A stretch of DNA of 64,000 nt. It comes from Tanypteryx hageni. Its lineage: Eukaryota > Arthropoda > Insecta > Odonata > Petaluridae. The notes beneath the pieces are model-generated. The model was not told the DNA's origin, ran no database searches, and was given only the letters and a program-made list of their open reading frames with translations. The stretch spans positions 73,891,533 through 73,955,532 of the forward strand of contig CM054120.1 in NCBI GenBank assembly GCA_028673005.1, given 5' to 3'. This document shows, in pieces, positions 19,732 to 31,814 of the stretch. Every line of letters starts with the position of its first letter. The stretch's first letter is position 1. A program made the translations under genes and the position numbers.

Positions 19732-21693
19732 CAGCATTTCCCAACCGGGGTCCACATGGACCCCCAGGGGTCCATAGAAGCTTTGAGGGGGTCCACAAGA
19801 AAAAAATTGTATTTCGGGGGTCCATAATATGAGCTAAGGGGTTCATGATAAAATGTTATAAATAAAATAATTTAATAATAATAATAAAATAAACTAATGT
19901 GATAGAAAAGTCCAGAAATTCGCAGTTAGAAGATACTCGTATTTTCTGGAACCTTGTTTAGTTGACGAAAAAAAAATTTCTTTCCATAGAAAATTCTTGA
20001 AGAAGAAAACATTATTTAGGCACTGACTATTCTAGAACGAGTCAGTCAGTCAGAGGCAGTCATTTCATTCTATAGTGAGTAATCGGCATCGTCGTGGTGA
20101 AATCTATTGTTTGTGTTATTGAACGTTATTGTTCTAGTGAACTATATTTCCATTAGTACCTACAAGCATTTCCAACCTTAAATATTTGAGGTTAATAATA
20201 TTATTATTGTTTTCTGATTACCCATGGCTCATGCAAAGAAGAAAATAAGACAATATTCGACTGAATATCTGTCGTATGGTTTTATTGAATCACCAGAGAA
20301 TTTCACAAAACCAATGTGTCTTATATGTATGATGTACTGATGGCGCTCCTTCCATGGTCGGTAGGTACAGAGGGTTTATCACTCATTTAACAAAATGCAT
20401 TGCCAAAAGTATTTTGCATACATTGCGTGATTCACCGCCAACATCTGGTGGCGAAGAGATTGAGTGGACGTCTTCATGAAGCCTTAACTCTTGTAATAAA
20501 AGCTGTCAACCTCATTAAGGCTAATGCTCTTCAAGATCATCTCTTTCGCAAATTTTGTGATGAAAATGAAGAAGGATTTGACCGTCTTGTACTGCATACA
20601 GAGGTGCGATGGTTGTCTAAAGGCAATTGTCTTCGTCGCTTCGTCGTCCTTTGGGACAGTATTGTATCATTTCTAAATGAAAAGGAGATTGGAAAACAGT
20701 TCGTTGCCATGAAAACAGACATATTTTACCTCTCAGATGTGTTTGAAAAACTGAATTCTCTTAATAAGCTGCAGCAAGGACATAATTGTGATTTAATATC
20801 TAGCAAAGAAGCCATTAATGCATTCCTAGGAAAACTCAAATTGTACAGTCTTAATATCTCACGCCGTGCGTTTGACCAGTTTCCAAACCTTGCTTCAGTT
20901 AGCAGTGATTTAAAAGATGATGATTGTGTTGTGTATGTTGATCATTTAAAACAGAAAATATGAAGACATGCAAGTTCGGTTCAAGGACCTACTAGAACTA
21001 AACATCCCAGATTGGGTGCTGATTTCATTTGAGGTAAATGTTGCTGATGTTAAAATTGATTTACAAGAGGAACTTGTTGAATTGCGGTCTGATGAGACAG
21101 TCCAAAGTCTATTCAAAAAAGGAAAGCATGATGTATGGAAGAATAGTGACATTGCATGTAAATATCTGCTTTTATGAAAGAAAGCTAAAATGTATGTCAT
21201 TGTTTTCCCATCATCTTATCTTCTGGAATCTGGCTTTAGTCGTGTAACACAGTTGTTAACAAAAAATCGTAATCGACTTGATATAGTAAAAAGAGGTGAT
21301 CTTCGTCTGACTCTCACAAAATTGGAGCCAGATATTAATATGCTAATATCAAAACATCAGCCACAAGGATCTCATTAGTAGGGCCTATTTAATGGGATCC
21401 TATTTAATAGCCTTAGGAATAAATTTATATATGTTGTTTGAAATAGTATATTTTAAATTTTTTTACTATTTCTGTCATTACAAGTAAAAATATGTTTCAG
21501 TTTTATCAATTAAAATTTTCAAAATTTGTAATTTACATTTTTTATATTATATTGGAATTGTTTAATTATTATCTTTTACTAACCTACAAATAAATATTTA
21601 ATTTAGGAATATTACATATGCGTATATGGGGGTCCACATACGTAAAGATAGGACTCAGGGGGTCCACAAGCAAAAAAAGGTTGGGAACCCTTG
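19732..21693 (+). mobile_element. hAT transposon, U2
   Basis: 1962 bp between ctgtagat copies at 19724-19731 and 21694-21701. Transposase remains span 20224-21378. Confidence 0.93.
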
Positions 21694-21760
21694 CTGTAGA
21701 TGTTTCTCTTATTCCTCGGAGAGGGGACGCTCCTTGGGGCATTCACCGGTTAGACCCTAA

Positions 21761-21934
21761 GCATGCCGATCTCTTGGTCTTCTTCTCAGCTTGGTCTTAC
21801 TCGCCGGTGATGTGCAAGTGAACCCCAGTCCCAATAAAAGTGATCATTTAAGTATTTATTTAAAGAATGTCAGGAGCTTAAAAAACAAATTAAACACTAG
21901 AAGCCAGAAGTCTACTTCATCTGCAACAAGGTGA
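21761..21934 (+). pseudogene. LINE-A ORF2-start fragment, U2
   Basis: Same reading as in U1; no unit-specific change noticed. Confidence 0.7.
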
Positions 21935-22096
21935 GAAAGCCGGACAAGGTCATAAAGTTGCAGCGAGAAGGCTTTTATGCGCTTCGCAAAATGCGGATTA
22001 CTCCAGAAAATTCAATTGTCATTTCCGATTAAATTATAAGTTCGTTGATCAAAAACACGGAAAATTCAATTCATCTACATTTGTAATAAAGGAGAA

Positions 22097-22971
22097 TTGT
22101 TTTGCCCCCGTTCCCAGAAGGGGTTGCTACAAACTATTAGGGGGGTTATGTTGTTATGGGATATTTTGAAAAAATTAGGTTTTAAGTATCTGCAGTTGAG
22201 GTCACTTAATCAGGATACACTGGAATACCTGTTTGGGTGGATCAGATTCAACTGTGGGTCAAACAGAAATCCCACAGTAACACAATTTGTAGCTGCATTG
22301 AAGACTTGCCAAATTCAGGGTTTAATTAGCAAGGATTTGAAAGGTTCAAATTGTGAAGGTGAGGACAGTGAATCTTTGCTTAACAACATGCCAGAGTTCA
22401 TATGTTCACAACCTGACATTTCTGTAAATAGTAATACTTTAGGTTTAGATAAAGATTTAGAATTAGATTTAGATGTAGATTTAATTGTAGAAAATGTAGA
22501 AAAAACTGTTTTTCATTGGCCTATGTGACAGGTTACATAGGCAGGAAAATCCTCCACCGTGGCAATTGCAGCAACTGTCGAGCTATGCTCACCACAGATT
22601 CACGATAAGATTACCACCATGCAGGTATTGCTTTCAAGGAGTATAGAGACAGGCCTGGCCTACTGTATCCAAGTGAAAACTTCATACAGTTCGTTGGGTC
22701 TGCTGCTAATTCTGTCAAGACAGTACTCTGCGAGGTGGCTCATTTAGGGTCAATGAAACAAAGAGTTGTTGCTGCCATAAAGAGGGATATCAACCATGAT
22801 TGGCTCAAGGATGGTTGTTCAGAACACCACATAAGTGTTTCTGATGCCATCTTAAATTTAATGTGTAAGATTTGTTTTAAGTGGTGGGCGAAGGAAATTA
22901 ATAGGGGCACATCTCAAAGATATGATAAGGTGACGTGGAAACAGAAACTGAAGATACTGCCCCACAAATAG
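22097..22971 (+). pseudogene. P-type transposase C-terminus, U2
   Basis: Retains the shared frameshift and TAA but reads TCA-ATG (22750-22755) where U0, U1 and U4 read TGA-GTG. The last part is therefore open from the TAA to 22971, joining the His-Leu-Gly block to the terminal helical block. U5 has the same state. Confidence 0.85.
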
Positions 22972-25787
22972 GAGTGCCATATATTCACAGAGCATCTCAC
23001 CTTTGTACATTTATGTAAATATTTGTCTTTCTCCATATACGAAGTTTATTACTGTAATCACTTAACACTCCTTTTTATTTTCTTAATTGTTGGAGCTTCA
23101 GGGCTATATCCAATAACAGAAGGCAACAGCTTGTGTTTATTTCTGTTTTTGTAAAGTCTTTAAATATTTCTTGCACTTCCTTAAAATATTTATTATCATT
23201 TAACCTATTTGGAATTATTACAGGTATGGAGAAAGTCATGTGGTGGCCACATCAGATTTTTTTACAATGATTCATACATAAATTTATGACATGTCTTGTC
23301 ACTATCATCTACTGATGATGAGAGCTTCATTCTTGAAATGTACATTTAGAATTAGAATACTAGCCTGATAAAATTTTTTTTAGAGATGTGTGGTTGAGTT
23401 TGGGTGTGTGTGTTTCTGAATTTAGTCTGTTTGGTCTCTGTTGTTGTCGTGAGATGCATAAACCATCAGACATTTGTTTGAGATATCAAGTCCCTGGCAT
23501 GAGACAATTTTTCCATAAACTTGATATATGTTGCCTTTGAGTATGAGTGCATGTGTTTGAATTTAGTCTGTTTTGCTCACTGTCATTGTCATGAGATACA
23601 TAAACCAGATGTTTTTGAGATATCAAGTCCCAGGCATAAAAAAATTTATTCTCTCAACTTGATAAAAATGTAATGTTTTACCTCAAAAAATTTTTGAGGT
23701 TCATATGGTTTAAGAGTTTGTTGTAAATTCTCAATTTTTCTCCTTAGTCTCCTTTCATATAACAACATGACTTGTTTTTCCATACAAGAATGTTTCATTT
23801 CCTTTGCTAAGTGTACCTAAAACATGTTGTTTCTCTTAATACCTGTTTGTATGACCTTAACTGTTATTCATGTGCAATTTGTTAGTGTATTTCATCAGGA
23901 ACAGATTGAAACAGGTGCCAGCAATGTAGTAGCATTGGGACTCTGATATATAGAGGTCCCCAAATTTCAGATTATTTAAAATTTATTCTTGAATTTTGTC
24001 AAAAAAAGGACCCCTATTTTTCCTGGAATAGATTCCCAAAATGTTTCGATCTAGTCTGATATTTCATGATTTACTTCTAAATGACTGTATACAACTATGT
24101 AAATGGTATATATTTTATACCAAATATCTTTACATCACATTTGGACATTTCCATTAATTTTTTATGTAAAGGTTGTTTTAAATTTGCGTATTTCTTAATC
24201 TTTTTTTTTCTGCATTTGTTATAATTGCTGTCACATGCATATTATATTCTATTATATGCTTTGTCTATCACAACCCTCATTGTACTCAGTGTGTACAACA
24301 TATTCTAATAAATTCAGATTAATTATACAATTCTATATTCTTTTAATGCCTTCTGTTGGCTATTTTGTTGTTAATATTATTTAATCTATGTTTTATTCTA
24401 AATTATTTATTCTGTGTATGTATAACACTCGACTAGTCCAACAATAGTCATTGCAATGGCAACATTCTCGTAATGAGAGATAAAAACACCAGTATTTACG
24501 TGAACTTCGAAGAAATACGATCGATAAGCCAAATTCGAAGATAAAAATTGGATCTAGAAAGTCGGAAATACCACGAAGGGCGTGGGGAAGATTTTTCACG
24601 TGATGTCTTGACCTAGTTCCACTTTTCGCCATTGGCAGAGTGGAGCGCTCTGAAAGGAAAACTTCGGCTTAGATTTTAAACATTGAGTTACCGGTCTTTC
24701 AGTTAGGGGACTAGTCTTTGGCTTGGAATGTGACAGAGCTAACTAGAGTAGACAGTTCATCATTGTCTGAGGTGCCAATGCCTAGTTTAAGGAGCTTCCG
24801 AAATAGGAAGAGAGAGAGACAGTCGAACATCGAAAAACAGCAGTGCACAGAAATGGCAGCAAAAAAAGAAGAGGAGATTAAGAAGGTAGAGTTGATGTTA
24901 AATATCATTTAAGATTACATTTCAAGGATATAATAAGTGCATGAAATATTGCTTTAGTTATTAGCGTAACAAGAATTATAGAACATCATTGCTAGGGACG
25001 TATGCCCACTTCATTTTCTACTGATTTAAGTTAAAATCAAACGTTTTTTTTCAAATTCATTATTCATTTTGTTCCAATATTTCTAATGAACATGTTTAGA
25101 CTTTTTAACCATATTTATTTATTGTATTCAAATAATAAATATTAAATATTTTGTAAAATGAAAAATTTGTGCTCCTATTTGTTTGCCCTTTTAGGCACCA
25201 TTGATTCAAGTAAAAGTTTTACAAAATCAATTTATTGAAAGACAATTGAAGGGCTCCCTTGAATATTGTTGTAAGTGCCACCTATTTAATATTTGGGAAA
25301 ACAAGAAATACTCAAACATCAATTTTGAATATTTTTTATTTAAAGATTGTTGATGAACTTAACTTCAATACATTGTTAAATCTACATACAATGAGATGTC
25401 CAAAATAGCCATCAAGCTGTTTCTATTAATAAAATATAGTTGCCAAAATGTTGTGGAGCTAACATGCAGGCTAAAATAGAAGTATTTCAACTGACACTTT
25501 CATTTGGTTTAGAAGCGATAGAATTTTTAACTGTGGATAAAGTGACAAAAGAACAAGTATTTGGGGATCATACCAGGAAGGCCTGTAAGATCCATTATTT
25601 TCATCACTTTTGTTAGCTCCAGAAAAGAATGTGTTCTACAGAGGCAATTCATTTTTCTAAATAATTAATATCGCTGTTAAACTTTGACCCAATTTTGCTT
25701 AGTACTTCAATTCTATTATTTCCTTGTTTAGGTTTGCTACATGTAACATCCCATACAATTGAATATTTTTCATAAAATTCCTTCCTT
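22972..25787. other. AT-rich spacers with duplication and unknown block, U2
   Basis: 143-bp duplication at 23396-23665. Unknown block: minus frame 24393-24632 with one Arg-to-His change, plus frame 24718-24912; here the CACGTGACGTC site reads CACGTGATGTC. S-type junction near 25781-25787 is identical to U0. Confidence 0.6.
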
Positions 25788-26397
25788 CCTTCGGGGATCT
25801 GTGCTCTGTGCCGTGGTTAGAATGTTTGGAGCCGAGAGATCGGCTTGAATCGGAGACTGGAAGTTTTGCGAGAGCATGAGTGGATTTTGTGAAACTCGGG
25901 TGGGTTCTTGAATCATGTAGGGTGCCTCTGAACCGATCCGGAGTTCACTATACTTCCATGGCAGCCCAGAAAGTAGGTGGAAGAATCTAGGAGAATTGTA
26001 GAGCTTTTTTAGATTAGAGAGTAGGCCAGTGCATAGGTCAATTTTGGGGTCATCAAATAACTGCACTAATTATCAGAATAACTTTATTAACTCGATTGGT
26101 TGGTCAATGCCTAGGCCGACGTTAGGACTCAAGAAACTCGGCGCTAACAATAGCAATGATAACGCCGCTCTTAGAAGTCGCACTATCCATAACACAGAAA
26201 AAGTTCAGAAGCAGCCCCAGTATGACTCATTAAAAATGTTAAATATAAACTGCCGTGATATCAGGAATAAGACAAACGAATTTCAGAATTTATCAGTGGA
26301 AACTGAGGCAGATGTAGAGATAAGCACAGAGAGCTGGCTAACTTCGGATATACACAACCGAGAAATTGTCCCCTTAGGATATAATATTCACAGACGA
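25788..26397 (+). pseudogene. LINE-B, truncated S form, U2
   Basis: Same S-type residues as U0; the ORF2 frame is 26029-26406. Confidence 0.85.
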
Positions 26398-26612
26398 GAT
26401 AGATAGATAAATGTCTTTATTTTGGTGAAATTTAGACCATAAGGTCCACTCTTACATTTAACCAAGAGCAGAATATAACTCGCATTCAATCCATCTAGGA
26501 CTGATATACATGGCATGGGAGAGGGAGGAAGTGGAAGTTTAATGGTCTTTGGGATGCCATGTCCTTCGTAAATTTGAAACCTCCTTAGGAGCATGAACAG
26601 TTTCATGGGCAA
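26398..26612 (-). mobile_element. LINE-C 3' end, shortened, U2
   Basis: Same junction to Penelope sequence as U0 (catgggcaa joined to taacac). Confidence 0.65.
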
Positions 26613-26692
26613 TAACACAAAAACACAGAAACATCACAAACGTAAAGCTTTCGGAACTACTCCTTCTTCAGCTACAGAAAGAGAACTCATCA
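26613..26692 (-). mobile_element. Remnant of left Penelope terminal repeat with hammerhead-like motif, U2
   Basis: Ribozyme-like motif at 26641-26671; the outer half of the repeat is deleted. Confidence 0.65.
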
Positions 26693-26722
26693 TTTCCTCA
26701 TCCCAACACCTTGTTGACATCC

Positions 26723-26750
26723 ATATATATATATATATATATATATATAT
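26723..26750. repeat. (TA)n microsatellite, inner, U2
   Basis: Pure TA tract of 28 bp. Confidence 0.95.
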
Positions 26751-26771
26751 GCTCTTCTCAAACGTGGTTAA

Positions 26772-27500
26772 CCTCCAGTCTTGGTCTGTGAACAGATCCA
26801 TAGGGCGATGACGCCTACCCACAATGGATCTCAACCTCACACACCCACTATTCCTGCATCTACCCCTCCACTCACTCTTACGACAATTTTCCTTCCTGGT
26901 ATCCACGAAGCTCTCAAAACAATCCTTCATGCTGCCCACCCTATTCTTACCTCTTCCTCCCATCAGTCCCTCTTTATCAACCTTTTTGCCAATCCTCCGC
27001 TCCTCTCCTTCCGCCGGCCCCAAAATTTGGGAAATATCTTGTGGAGGAAGGAACTTCCCACTTCTACCACGCTTCTTACAATAGGCTCCCACCTCTGCCG
27101 AAAACCTCGTTGCCTCACTTGCTCTATCCACCTACACTCATCTTCTTTCTCGAGTACCTCCACCAACATCACCTACCCCATCACCTCCAGAAGCAACTGC
27201 ACCACCCGTAACGTCATTTACCTCCTTACCTGCACCCTTTGTCCCGCGTTTTACGTATGCCACAACAGCCATCCGTTAAACATCCGAATCAACGGTCACC
27301 AGAATAGCGTTTCTCTCAGATGCCCCCTCCCAGTTGCATTACACACCAATACCCACAATGTCCCCTTCAATAGTTGCTTCTATGTTAGGATTATTCGCGC
27401 TTTACCCTATGACACTCCTGCCCCCCTTCTCTGACAATGGGAACTAGCATATATGCATCTTCTCAACTCTTTCTCTCCGCCTGGCCTCAACCTCCGCTAA
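26772..27500 (+). pseudogene. Penelope-like ORF 3' part, U2
   Basis: Matches U0; the in-frame TGA is at 27432-27434. Confidence 0.85.
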
Positions 27501-27678
27501 CCCTATTAGCCACCTTACAATGTCTCCTTGTTACATTGTAGTTATTCGCACTTTCCCTTACCACACTCCCTCTTTATTGGCTATCCACCCCTCCTACTCC
27601 CCACCTCCTCCAATCATCAAACTTCCCACATCACCCTGACATTCCCCTCCCAGTGTGTAACTTTCAGATACTCTTTAG

Positions 27679-27863
27679 ATGAAGAAGGGCATAGGCCCGA
27701 TAAGCTTGCATGTTTTTTTGTCTTTTTGTGTTTGTGTGTTTCAGGTGTCTCTTCGACGCCCCCAGCAGCCTGCCAGCTTGGTCCTTAACTTGGTAAGTGT
27801 CCGCTGGGTTTCCCTCAACACCTTGTTGCCACCCTCATCACTACCTTTTCTTTTCCATTATTT

Positions 27864-27865
<2 letters not shown>
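27679..27865 (+). mobile_element. Right Penelope terminal repeat, ribozyme-like core further damaged, U2
   Basis: The core reads ATGAAGA instead of CTGAAGA (27679-27685), losing the conserved first C in addition to the shared GATA break. Confidence 0.6.

Positions 27866-27940
<75 letters not shown>
27866..27940. repeat. (TA)n microsatellite, right, U2/U3 boundary
   Basis: About 75 bp with one AAAT interruption. Its length puts the upstream 3' untranslated reading in frame with the next THAP ATG. Confidence 0.95.
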
Positions 27941-27963
27941 CTAGACTGTTAATATATAACGCC

Positions 27964-28574
27964 ATGAATATTTGTCTAGCTATCGGATGTGAAAACATGA
28001 TGGGAACCTCAAAAAAACCGGGGATTAGTTATCATAGGTTTCCTAGAAACAACTATCGGAGAAAGTTATGGGAACCAGCTGCAAGGGGGAATAATTGGGT
28101 AGCACCAGCACCTGCTCTTCTCTGCTCTGCTTATTTTGAGGAAAGTGACTTTGATAAATCCGGGAAAATTGTGAGGCTAAACAGAGGTGTAGTGCCTTCA
28201 ATCTTTAATAAAATGGAAGAAAGTGAAACTATGGATGGATTATCATCAACTATGGAAAGTATTGACATTGATGACAATTCCAATTCAAATTTTTGTGTCA
28301 ATGATGGTTCCATTCATGAAGGCTCCATTAATGAAGGCTCCATTAATGAGGCTCAGTCAATAATGACTACTCCAGAGATTCTTTCTCAGATAATGGAATG
28401 CCTGTTACTACAAAAGTTGCTCATGCTATGAAAAAAATATCACAGAACTGTAACATGAAATTCAAGGAAACTTTGATCCTGAAACAAGTAACAGAGAAAG
28501 GAGAAAGCATTCTAGAAAAATTTACACAGGGGGTGAAAGAAGTTTTACGTTCCCGTCTTCCTCTTCCTGTAGAT
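27964..28574 (+). pseudogene. P-type transposase N-terminus with THAP domain, U3
   Basis: Codon 57 (28132-28134) is TAT, Tyr, as in U1. The second frame starts Met-Pro-Val where other units have Met-Pro-Leu. Confidence 0.85.
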
Positions 28575-30536
28575 CAGCGTTTCCCAACCGGGGTCCACAT
28601 GGACCCCCAGGGGTCCATAGAAGCTTTGAGGGGGTCCACAAGAAAAAAATTGTATTTCGGGGGTCCATAATATGAGCTAAGGGGTTCATGATAAAATGTT
28701 ATAAATAAAATAATTTAATAATAATGATAAAATAAACTAATGTGATAGAAAAGTCCAGAAATTCGCAGTTAGAAGATACTTGTATTTTCTGGAACCTTGT
28801 TTAGTTGACGAAAAAAAAATTTCTTTCCATAGAAAATTCTTGAAGAAGAAAACATTATTTAGGCACTGACTATTCTAGAACGAGTCAGTCAGTCAGAGGC
28901 AGTCATTTCATTCTATAGTGAGTAATCGGCATCGTCGTGGTGAAATCTATTGTTTGTGTTATTGAACGTTATTGTTCTAGTGAACTATATTTCCATTAGT
29001 ACCTACAAGCATTTCCAACCTTAAATATTTGAGGTTAATAATATTATTATTGTTTTCTGATTACCCATGGCTCATGCAAAGAAGAAAATAAGACAATATT
29101 CGACTGAATATCTGTCGTATGGTTTTATTGAATCACCAGAGAATTTCACAAAACCAATGTGTCTTATATGTATGATGTACTGATTGCGCTCCTTCCATGG
29201 TCGGTAGGTACAGAGGGTTTATCACTCATTTAACAAAATGCATTGCCAAAAGTATTTTGCATACATTGCGTGATTCACCGCCAACATCTGGTGGCGAAGA
29301 GATTGAGTGGACGTCTTCATGAAGCCTTAACTCTTGTAATAAAAGCTGTCAACCTCATTAAGGCTAATGCTCTTCAAGATCATCTCTTTCGCAAATTTTG
29401 TGATGAAAATGAAGAAGGATTTGACCGTCTTGTACTGCATACAGAGGTGCGATGGTTGTCTAAAGGCAATTGTCTTCGTCGCTTCGTCGTCCTTTGGGAC
29501 AGTATTGTATCATTTCTAAATGAAAGGGAGATTGGAAAACAGTTCGTTGCCATGAAAACAGACATATTTTACCTCTCAGATGTGTTTGAAAAACTGAATT
29601 CTCTTAATAAGCTGCAGCAAGGACATAATTGTGATTTAATATCTAGCAAAGAAGCCATTAATGCATTCCTAGGAAAACTCAAATTGTACAGTCTTAATAT
29701 CTCACGCCGTGCGTTTGACCAGTTTCCAAACCTTGCTTCAGTTAGCAGTGATTTAAAAGATGATGATTGTGTTGTGTATGTTGATCATTTAAAACAGAAA
29801 ATATGAAGACATGCAAGTTCGGTTCAAGGACCTACTAGAACTAAACATCCCAGATTGGGTGCTGATTTCATTTGAGGTAAATGTTGCTGATGTTAAAATT
29901 GATTTACAAGAGGAACTTGTTGAATTGCGGTCTGATGAGACAGTCCAAAGTCTATTCAAAAAAGGAAAGCATGATGTATGGAAGAATAGTGACATTGCAT
30001 GTAAATATCTGCTTTTATGAAAGAAAGCTAAAATGTATGTCATTGTTTTCCCATCATCTTATCTTCTGGAATCTGGCTTTAGTCGTGTAACACAGTTGTT
30101 AACAAAAAATCGTAATCGACTTGATATAGTAAAAAGAGGTGATCTTCGTCTGACTCTCACAAAATTGGAGCCAGATATTAATATGCTAATATCAAAACAT
30201 CAGCCACAAGGATCTCATTAGTAGGGCCTATTTAATGGGATCCTATTTAATAGCCTTAGGAATAAATTTATATATGTTGTTTGAAATAGTATATTTTAAA
30301 TTTTTTTACTATTTCTGTCATTACAAGTAAAAATATGTTTCAGTTTTATCAATTAAAATTTTCAAAATTTGTAATTTACATTTTTTATATTATATTGGAA
30401 TTGTTTAATTATTATCTTTTACTAACCTACAAATAAATATTTAATTTAGGAATATTACATATGCGTATATGGGGGTCCACATACGTAAAGATAGGACTCA
30501 GGGGGTCCACAAGCAAAAAAAGGTTGGGAACCCTTG
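28575..30536 (+). mobile_element. hAT transposon, U3
   Basis: 1962 bp, target duplications at 28567-28574 and 30537-30544. The left end is CAGCGTTTCC, giving 12 of 15 matches to the right end. Transposase remains span 29067-30221 with the Arg variant shared with U1. Confidence 0.93.
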
Positions 30537-30603
30537 CTGTAGATGTTTCTCTTATTCCTCGGAGAGGGGACGCTCCTTGGGGCATTCACCGGTTAGACCC
30601 TAA

Positions 30604-30777
30604 GCATGCCGATCTCTTGGTCTTCTTCTCAGCTTGGTCTTACTCGCCGGTGATGTGCAAGTGAACCCCAGTCCCAATAAAAGTGATCATTTAAGTATTT
30701 ATTTAAAGAATGTCAGGAGCTTAAAAAACAAATTAAACACTAGAAGCCAGAAGTCTACTTCATCTGCAACAAGGTGA
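30604..30777 (+). pseudogene. LINE-A ORF2-start fragment, U3
   Basis: Same reading as in U1. Confidence 0.7.
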
Positions 30778-30939
30778 GAAAGCCGGACAAGGTCATAAAG
30801 TTGCAGCGAGAAGGCTTTTATGCGCTTCGCAAAATGCGGATTACTCCAGAAAATTCAATTGTCATTTCCGATTAAATTATAAGTTCGTTGATCAAAAACA
30901 CGGAAAATTCAATTCATCTACATTTGTAATAAAGGAGAA

Positions 30940-31814
30940 TTGTTTTGCCCCCGTTCCCAGAAGGGGTTGCTACAAACTATTAGGGGGGTTATGTTGTTAT
31001 GGGATATTTTGAAAAAATTAGGTTTTAAGTATCTGCAGTTGAGGTCACTTAATCAGGATACACTGGAATACCTGTTTGGGTGGATCAGATTCAACTGTGG
31101 GTCAAACAGAAATCCCACAGTAACACAATTTGTAGCTGCATTGAAGACTTGCCAAATTCAGGGTTTAATTAGCAAGGATTTGAAAGGTTCAAATTGTGAA
31201 GGTGAGGACAGTGAATCTTTGCTTAACAACATGCCAGAGTTCATATGTTCACAACCTGACATTTCTGTAAATAGTAATACTTTAGGTTTAGATAAAGATT
31301 TAGAATTAGATTTAGATGTAGATTTAATTGTAGAAAATGTAGAAAAAACTGTTTTTCATTGGCCTATGTGACAGGTTACATAGGCAGGAAAATCCTCCAC
31401 CGTGGCAATTGCAGCAACTGTCGAGCTATGCTCACCACAGATTCACGATAAGATTACCACCATGCAGGTATTGCTTTCAAGGAGTATAGAGACAGGCCTG
31501 GCCTACTGTATCCAAGTGAAAACTTCATACAGTTCGTTGGGTCTGCTGCTAATTCTGTCAAGACAGTACTCTGCGAGGTGGCTCATTTAGGGTGAGTAAA
31601 ACAAAGAGTTGTTGCAGCCATAAAGAGGGATATCAACCATGATTGGCTCAAGGATGGTTGTTCAGAACACCACATAAGTGTTTCTGATGCCATCTTAAAT
31701 TTAATGTGTAAGATTTGTTTTAAGTGGTGGGCGAAGGAAATTAATAGGGGCACATCTCAAAGATATGATAAGGTGGCGTGGAAACAGAAACTGAAGATAC
31801 TGCCCCACAAATAG
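30940..31814 (+). pseudogene. P-type transposase C-terminus, U3
   Basis: Carries TGA (31593-31595) followed by GTA where U0, U1 and U4 have GTG, so this copy has the most damaged junction before the terminal block. Confidence 0.85.

Larger units (their letters stand above)
19121..27963 (+). repeat. Array unit U2 (S type, complete, 8843 bp)
   Basis: Complete short unit. It carries the same two deletions as U0, with the same junctions, so both derive from one deleted ancestor. In its first third it resembles U4 (THAP codon 57 AAT and the Ile-to-Met change in the 15-bp repeat), whereas its last third resembles U0. Confidence 0.95.
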
